The notes under the pieces are model-generated. The model saw nothing but the letters and a program-made list of their open reading frames with translations. It made no database searches and was not told the DNA's origin. This document shows positions 14,474 to 18,498 of a stretch of 18,498 bases of DNA, piece after piece. This stretch comes from Rhodobacteraceae bacterium UBA6236 (GTDB taxonomy: Bacteria > Pseudomonadota > Alphaproteobacteria > Rhodobacterales > Rhodobacteraceae). A program made the position numbers and the translations under genes. The DNA lies in contig DJWG01000056.1 of the NCBI GenBank assembly GCA_002440945.1, positions 1 through 18,498 of the forward strand, read 5' to 3'. Numbering within the stretch: the stretch's first letter is position 1; each line of letters opens with the position of its first letter.

Positions 14474-15173
14474 AACCGCGCAACTTGGTCTTCCGCTTCT
14501 GCAGCCCGCACAGGCGCAGAAACATGTCACGGTGAACGAGGCGCTGGTCCGGCTGGACGGGCTGGTGCAGCTGGTGCTGGAATCGGTCACGCAAGCCATG
14601 GCGCCGACTTTGCCGACCGAGGGCAAGGCCTGGGGTGTGCCTGCGGGTGCGACAGGTGACTGGGCGGGTCGGGCCGGCCGGATCGCCATTGCCGTGAACG
14701 GCGGCTGGGAATTCGTCACCCCGAAGGCCGGATGGCGCGCCCAAGTGGCGGATCGGGGGCTTGGCGCGGTCCATGATGGCAGCCAGTGGCAGGTGGGGCA
14801 CCTCAGCCTTTCTTCCTCCGGCGCCGGTGTCAGGGTGGGTTTGGTCGAGGTCGACCATGCCGTCCAGCCGGGGGCGGTGACGGCGACGGGAAGCATCATC
14901 CCGTCACATGCCCTTGTTCTGGGCGTGACGGCGCGGGTCGTGACGACCTTGACCGGAACCCTGACAAGCTGGGCGCTGGGGAACCCCGGCGCGACGGGAC
15001 GCTATGGCAGCGGGCTGGGCCTTGTCGCCGGGTCCTATGCGCAAGGGGTGCTGGCCTCACCGATGGCCTTTTACGCGCCGACGCCGCTGGAGCTTGTGGC
15101 GAGCGGCGGGAACTTCGGCGCCGGGATGGTGCGGATCGCGGTGCATTATCTTGACCTGACGCTGCCGGGCTGA
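14466..15173 (+). CDS. DUF2793 tail-fibre-type protein
   Basis: This 235-aa protein begins with the DUF2793 signature: LGLPLLQPAQAQKHVTVNEA, then LVRLDGLVQLVLES, PTEGKAWGVPAGATGDWAGR and IAIAVNGGWEFVTPKAGWRA. It continues with a C-terminal beta-rich part (residues about 115-235, SHALVLGVTARVVTTLTGTL and FYAPTPLELVASGG, then VRIAVHYLDLTLPG) that looks like a receptor-binding or fibre head domain. In R. capsulatus the comparable tail fibre protein is, as I recall, encoded away from the main cluster (rcc00171); here it overlaps g15 by 8 bases. It probably attaches to the baseplate and contacts the recipient surface. Role is inferred from domain and position. Confidence 0.85.
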   Translation: MSETAQLGLPLLQPAQAQKHVTVNEALVRLDGLVQLVLESVTQAMAPTLPTEGKAWGVPAGATGDWAGRAGRIAIAVNGGWEFVTPKAGWRAQVADRGLGAVHDGSQWQVGHLSLSSSGAGVRVGLVEVDHAVQPGAVTATGSIIPSHALVLGVTARVVTTLTGTLTSWALGNPGATGRYGSGLGLVAGSYAQGVLASPMAFYAPTPLELVASGGNFGAGMVRIAVHYLDLTLPG

Positions 15174-15175
15174 AC

Positions 15176-15526
15176 ATGCGGGCCGTGACTTCGGGCGACA
15201 TCCGCATGCTGGCCCGCCACCTGACGGGCGTCCGGCTACGGGATCGACCCGATGTCGCCCTGCGGCTGCTCGAACGGGCGCATGTTGCGGACCGATACCG
15301 CAAGCGGACCGGCAAGGCGCATGGACTTTGGGGCGACGGCAGTCTGGCCGCCGCGATCCCCAAGGCCAGTCTTGCCGGGGCAGAGACGTTTGTCGCCGAC
15401 CGGGACCATCTGGAGGCGATGGGCGACGCCCTGGCCGCGATCTTGTGTTGGAAAGACAGGGCGGCGCGGGTGGGGATTTCATCGCGCAGGTTTTCGGCGG
15501 GCAGGGTTTTCCGGCGCCAGGAATAG
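15176..15526 (+). CDS. Uncharacterised 116-aa protein at the end of the GTA cluster
   Basis: This 116-aa basic protein starts two bases after the DUF2793 stop. I do not recognise a function. Visible features are an N-terminal helix (SGDIRMLARHLTGVR), a helix with acidic and basic faces (VALRLLERAHVADRYRKRTG), the motif HGLWGDGSLAAAI, which recurs in small alphaproteobacterial proteins of unknown role, a helix around DHLEAMGDALAAILCWKDR, and an Arg-rich tail. No signal peptide or membrane segment is evident. Close coupling suggests co-expression with the tail-fibre gene, perhaps as an assembly factor, but the ORF could equally belong with cysE. Strand and spacing support it being a real gene. 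Confidence 0.68.
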   Translation: MRAVTSGDIRMLARHLTGVRLRDRPDVALRLLERAHVADRYRKRTGKAHGLWGDGSLAAAIPKASLAGAETFVADRDHLEAMGDALAAILCWKDRAARVGISSRRFSAGRVFRRQE

Positions 15527-15564
15527 GATTATGTTGAAGGCGCATTAATCACGGAGTGGCAAAG

Positions 15565-16392
15565 ATGGCGAAACGTTCTGCACAAGCAACAATCGCTGTA
15601 GCCGATCCGGTCTGGCAGCACATCCGCGACGAGGCGCAGGCAGCGGTTCGAACCGAGCCGCTTTTGGGTGGGTTCTACCATTCGGGGCTGCTGCACCATT
15701 CGACGCTGGAAAAGGCGCTGGCCTATCGCTTCTCGATGAAGCTTTCTTCCTCCGAAATGAGCGAGCAGATCCTGCGCGAGATCGCGGATGAAGCCTATTC
15801 CGTCGATCCAGAACTGGGTCAGGCGGCGCGGGCCGATATCGTGGCGGTATTCGACCGCGATCCGGCTTGCCACCGGTTCCTGCAGCCGGTCCTGTTCTTC
15901 AAGGGCTTTCAGGCGATCCAGGCCTATCGGGTAGGGCATTGGCTTTGGACGCGGGGACGCATGGATCTGGCCTATTTCGTCCAGATGCGGGTGAGCGAGG
16001 TCTTTGGCGTTGACGTGCATCCGGGGGCAAGGATCGGGCGGGGGATCATGATCGACCACGCCCATTCCATCGTCATCGGGGAAACGGCGGTCGTCGGCGA
16101 CAACGTCTCGATGCTGCATTCGGTGACGCTGGGGGGCACCGGCAAGGAAGACGGTGATCGCCACCCGAAGATCGGCAATGGCGTGCTGATCGGGGCGGGG
16201 GCAAAGGTGCTGGGCAATATCCGGGTGGGCGAGAGGTCGCGGATCGCGGCGGGTTCGGTGGTTCTGAACGACGTGCCGCCCTGCACGACAGTTGCCGGTG
16301 TTCCGGCCCGCGTGGTGGGTGAGGCGGGCTGTGCGCAGCCGTCGCTGACCATGGATCAGTTGCTGGACGAGGGGATCGCCTCGATCCTTTGA
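15565..16392 (+). CDS. cysE: Serine O-acetyltransferase
   Basis: This cytoplasmic enzyme transfers acetyl from acetyl-CoA to L-serine, the first step of cysteine synthesis, feeding CysK. The 275-aa protein has the helical SATase N-domain (about 12-115) and a left-handed beta-helix of hexapeptide repeats (about 150-250). Catalytic elements are IDHAHSIVIGET (Asp164, His165), MLHSVTLGGTGK and DRHPKIG (His200), equivalent to E. coli Asp157, His158 and His193. GTG 15556 is in frame upstream, but ACGGAG (15551-15555 region) fits ATG 15565 better. The C-terminus ends SIL, not the usual terminal Ile that docks into CysK. It lies 38 bases after the 116-aa gene with no terminator between. Confidence 0.95.
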   Translation: MAKRSAQATIAVADPVWQHIRDEAQAAVRTEPLLGGFYHSGLLHHSTLEKALAYRFSMKLSSSEMSEQILREIADEAYSVDPELGQAARADIVAVFDRDPACHRFLQPVLFFKGFQAIQAYRVGHWLWTRGRMDLAYFVQMRVSEVFGVDVHPGARIGRGIMIDHAHSIVIGETAVVGDNVSMLHSVTLGGTGKEDGDRHPKIGNGVLIGAGAKVLGNIRVGERSRIAAGSVVLNDVPPCTTVAGVPARVVGEAGCAQPSLTMDQLLDEGIASIL

Positions 16393-16394
16393 CA

Positions 16395-16424
16395 AAAAAG
16401 GCCGGGTTTAATCCCGGCCTTTTT
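16395..16424. terminator. Bidirectional intrinsic terminator between cysE and pdhC
   Basis: GGCCGGG (16400-16406) pairs with CCCGGCC (16413-16419) around TTTAAT, extended by AAAAA (16395-16399) against TTTTT (16420-16424). T runs follow the stem on both strands, so it can end cysE transcripts (stop at 16392) and the converging pdhC transcripts (stop at 16440). Confidence 0.92.
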
Positions 16425-16439
16425 CTTTTGGGTGTTCCC

Positions 16440-17741
16440 TCAGGCCAGCATCGCCATCGGGTTTTCAAGGTTCTCGACGATCGCCTTCAAAAGCTCCGCC
16501 CCCAGCGCGCCATCGATGACCCGGTGATCGACCGACAACGTCATCGACATGACGGTTGCGATACCGATCTGATCGCCGTTCACCACTGGCTTGCGGAGTC
16601 CCGCCCCGACCGCAAGGATCGCGCCATGCGGCGGGTTGATGACGGCGTCGAAGTTCTCGATCCCCATCATGCCGAGGTTTGAAATCGCGAAGCTGCCCCC
16701 CTGATATTCCTGCGGGGCCAGCTTGCGGGTCCGGGCGCGAGCGGCGAGGTCCTTCATTTCGGACGACAGCGCGGACAGCGTCTTCTGTTCAGCATCCTTC
16801 AGAACCGGCGTGAAGAGTCCGCCCTCGATCGCGACCGCAACGGCAACGTCCGAGGCCTTCATCTTGAAGATCCGGTCGCCCGCCCAGACGGCATTGGCGT
16901 CGGGCACGGCCTGAAGCGCCAGCGCGCAGGCCTTGATGATGAAGTCGTTGACAGAAAGCTTCACGCCGCGCGGTTCAAGCTGCTTGTTCAACTGTTCGCG
17001 GAAGGCGAGCAGGTTATCAAGCCGCACATCGCGCCGCAGGTAGAAATGCGGGATGGTCTGCTTGGCTTCAGAAAGGCGCGCGGCAATGGTCTTGCGCATT
17101 CCGTCAAGCGGCATTTCCGTGTAGTCGCGGCCTTCGTACATCCGGGCAACCGTCGCCGCCGAAGCCGACGCCGGTTGCGCGACAGAGGCGGCACTGGCGG
17201 CAGGCGCAGCCGGGGCTGCGGCTGCCGCGCCCGCCTTCGCGCCCAGAACGTCCGCCTTCACGATCCGCCCCTGGGGGCCGCTGCCGCGCAGGGCGGAAAG
17301 GTCGATGCCCCGCTCCGCCGCCAGGCGGCGCGCAAGTGGGGAAGCGACGACGCGGGCGCCGGATTTCGCGGGTGCGGATACTGCAGGTGCGGTTGAGGCT
17401 GGGGCTGCCACGTCAGGAGCGGTCGCCGGGGCTGCCGCCGGCTGCGCGGCAGGTGCAGGCGTCGGCGCGGCAGGTGCGGGCGCGGACGACACCGACTCGC
17501 CTTCCTCAACCAGCACGGCGATGGGCGTGTTGACCTTCACCCCGGCCGTGCCTTCCGCGACCAGCAGCTTGCCGACCGTGCCTTCATCGACGGCCTCGAA
17601 CTCCATCGTGGCCTTGTCGGTTTCGATCTCTGCGATGATCTGGCCCGAGGTGACGCTGTCGCCCTCCTTGACCAGCCATTTCGCCAGCGTCCCTTCCTCC
17701 ATCGTGGGGGAAAGGGCGGGCATGAGAATTTCGATTGCCAT
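16440..17741 (-). CDS. pdhC: Pyruvate dehydrogenase E2, dihydrolipoamide acetyltransferase
   Basis: This is the core subunit of the pyruvate dehydrogenase complex, moving the acetyl group from E1 to CoA. It is 433 aa. The lipoyl domain spans residues 1-80 with lipoylation Lys43 in [11 protein letters not shown]. An Ala/Pro-rich flexible linker covers about 86-129. The peripheral subunit-binding domain lies at about 131-166 ([29 protein letters not shown]). A second Ala-rich linker is followed by the catalytic domain from about 205, with His406 and Asp410 in SVDHRVIDG. There is a single lipoyl domain. The ATG at 17741 has GGGGAAG upstream in the 13-base gap after pdhB. The substrate-typical [10 protein letters not shown] and [17 protein letters not shown] motifs exclude a BCAA-type E2 fairly well. 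Confidence 0.95.
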   Translation of the reverse strand: MAIEILMPALSPTMEEGTLAKWLVKEGDSVTSGQIIAEIETDKATMEFEAVDEGTVGKLLVAEGTAGVKVNTPIAVLVEEGESVSSAPAPAAPTPAPAAQPAAAPATAPDVAAPASTAPAVSAPAKSGARVVASPLARRLAAERGIDLSALRGSGPQGRIVKADVLGAKAGAAAAAPAAPAASAASVAQPASASAATVARMYEGRDYTEMPLDGMRKTIAARLSEAKQTIPHFYLRRDVRLDNLLAFREQLNKQLEPRGVKLSVNDFIIKACALALQAVPDANAVWAGDRIFKMKASDVAVAVAIEGGLFTPVLKDAEQKTLSALSSEMKDLAARARTRKLAPQEYQGGSFAISNLGMMGIENFDAVINPPHGAILAVGAGLRKPVVNGDQIGIATVMSMTLSVDHRVIDGALGAELLKAIVENLENPMAMLA

Positions 17742-17754
17742 CTGTTCTTCCCCC

Positions 17755-18498
17755 TTACCGGTAGGTGACTTTCTTCACCGCCGCGACCACCTCGTCCGAG
17801 GTGATCAGCGCCAGGCGTTCAAGATTGGCCGCATAGGGCATCGGCACGTCCTTGCCGGTGCAGTTGATCACCGGCGCGTCCAGATCGTCGAAGGCCTGTT
17901 CCATCAGGACCGCCGAGATGTGGTTGCCGATCGAGCAGACCGGGAAACCTTCCTCGACCGTGACGCAGCGGTTGGTCTTCTTCACGCTCTGGATCACGGT
18001 CGCCGTGTCCATCGGGCGCAGCGTCCGAAGGTCGATCACCTCGGCGCTGATGCCTTCTGCGGCCAGCTTGTCGGCGGCCTCAAGCGCGTGGGCCATGCCG
18101 ATCCCGAAGCTCACCAGCGTGACGTCGGTGCCTTCGCGCCAGATCTTCGCCTTGCCGAAGGGCACGGTGAAGTCGGGCAGGTCCGGCACCTCGAAGGACT
18201 TGCCGTAGAGGATCTCGTTTTCCAGGAAGATCACCGGGTTGTTGTCGCGGATCGCGGTCTTCAGCAGGCCCTTCGCATCGGCCGCCGAATAGGGCTGCAC
18301 CACCTTCAGGCCCGGGATCTGCGCGTACCAGGCGGCATAGTCCTGGCTGTGCTGGGCGCCCACGCGGGCGGCGGCGCCGTTCGGGCCGCGGAAGACGATC
18401 GGGCAGCCCATCTGCCCGCCCGACATGTAAAGCGTCTTGGCGGCCGAGTTGATGATCTGGTCGATGGCCTGCATGGCGAAGTTGAAGGTCATGAACTC
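17755..18498 (-). CDS. pdhB: Pyruvate dehydrogenase E1 beta subunit, C-terminal part
   Basis: The frame runs off the right edge (reading [20 protein letters not shown] from the edge inward) and stops at TAA 17757-17755, giving the last 247 residues. E1 beta pairs with PdhA to decarboxylate pyruvate using thiamine diphosphate. Family motifs are [20 protein letters not shown] (with the conserved [18 protein letters not shown]), [20 protein letters not shown], then LENEILYG, the [15 protein letters not shown] helix, DLRTLRPMD and the C-terminal [20 protein letters not shown]. The N-terminal lipoyl domain often fused to alphaproteobacterial PdhB lies outside the window. The stop is 13 bases before pdhC, a standard pdhB-pdhC operon. 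Confidence 0.94.
   Translation of the reverse strand, partial: EFMTFNFAMQAIDQIINSAAKTLYMSGGQMGCPIVFRGPNGAAARVGAQHSQDYAAWYAQIPGLKVVQPYSAADAKGLLKTAIRDNNPVIFLENEILYGKSFEVPDLPDFTVPFGKAKIWREGTDVTLVSFGIGMAHALEAADKLAAEGISAEVIDLRTLRPMDTATVIQSVKKTNRCVTVEEGFPVCSIGNHISAVLMEQAFDDLDAPVINCTGKDVPMPYAANLERLALITSDEVVAAVKKVTYR

Noticed and set aside
437..15526. Ordinary temperate prophage
   Set aside because: No integrase, excisionase, repressor, replication, holin or endolysin gene and no flanking direct repeats; gene content and order match the GTA instead.
1..18498. CRISPR array, tRNA, rRNA or insertion sequence
   Set aside because: No regularly spaced repeats, no cloverleaf-like sequence, no rRNA signatures and no transposase or terminal inverted repeats were seen on either strand.

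Overview
The window comes from a high-GC alphaproteobacterium, almost certainly a member of Rhodobacterales (Rhodobacter/Paracoccus-type family). The basis is the strong G/C bias at third codon positions, the family-level look of the proteins, and above all an intact gene transfer agent (GTA) structural cluster of the Rhodobacter capsulatus RcGTA type. No integrase, repressor, replication gene or att site is visible. The phage-like block is therefore read as a domesticated GTA locus sitting among housekeeping genes, not as an ordinary prophage.

Layout. Bases 2-247 are the 3' end of mltG (endolytic murein transglycosylase). Bases 248-436 are the GTA control region: a sigma70-like promoter (TTGACT-18 bp-TAGATT, 296-325), a 13-bp direct repeat (285-297 and 318-330) overlapping the promoter elements, and a terminator-like hairpin in the 5' leader (351-380). 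From 437 to 14473 the GTA genes run in one direction in the canonical order. They are g1 (small terminase), g2 (large terminase), g3 (portal), g3.5 (small membrane-type protein), g4 (prohead protease), g5 (major capsid), g6 (adaptor), g7 (stopper/head closure), g8 (tail terminator), g9 (major tail), g10 and g10.1 (tail assembly chaperones), g11 (short tape measure), g12 (distal tail), g13 (hub), g14 (NlpC/P60 peptidase) and g15 (megatron: TIM-barrel plus tail-tip domains). A DUF2793 tail-fibre-type gene and a 116-aa gene of unknown function follow without a break (14466-15526). Then comes cysE (serine O-acetyltransferase, 15565-16392), closed by a strong bidirectional terminator (16395-16424). 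On the other strand pdhC (E2 of pyruvate dehydrogenase) and the 3' part of pdhB (E1 beta) converge on cysE.

How it works together. The terminase fills proheads with host DNA. The portal, protease and capsid build the head. g6-g8 join head to tail. g9-g11 make the tube at a length set by the tape measure. g12-g15 form a baseplate with peptidoglycan-degrading activities for entry into recipient cells. Start-stop overlaps (g1/g2, g3/g3.5, g6/g7, g7/g8, g12/g13, g13/g14, g15/DUF2793) point to one long translationally coupled operon. The four larger gaps (248-436, 2082-2240, 5456-5603, 6930-7002) hold hairpins or promoter-like sequences that could tune expression within it.

Most notable oddities: g8 is split by a one-base frameshift at a GGGG run (6801-6804), with the rest of a normal DUF3168 protein intact in the -1 frame. 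The promoter carries a near-perfect tandem repeat with a 33-bp period. A hairpin with a GTGA (GNRA-type) loop follows the capsid gene. No terminator separates the GTA cluster from cysE. No unknown defence or novel multi-gene system was found beyond the GTA.
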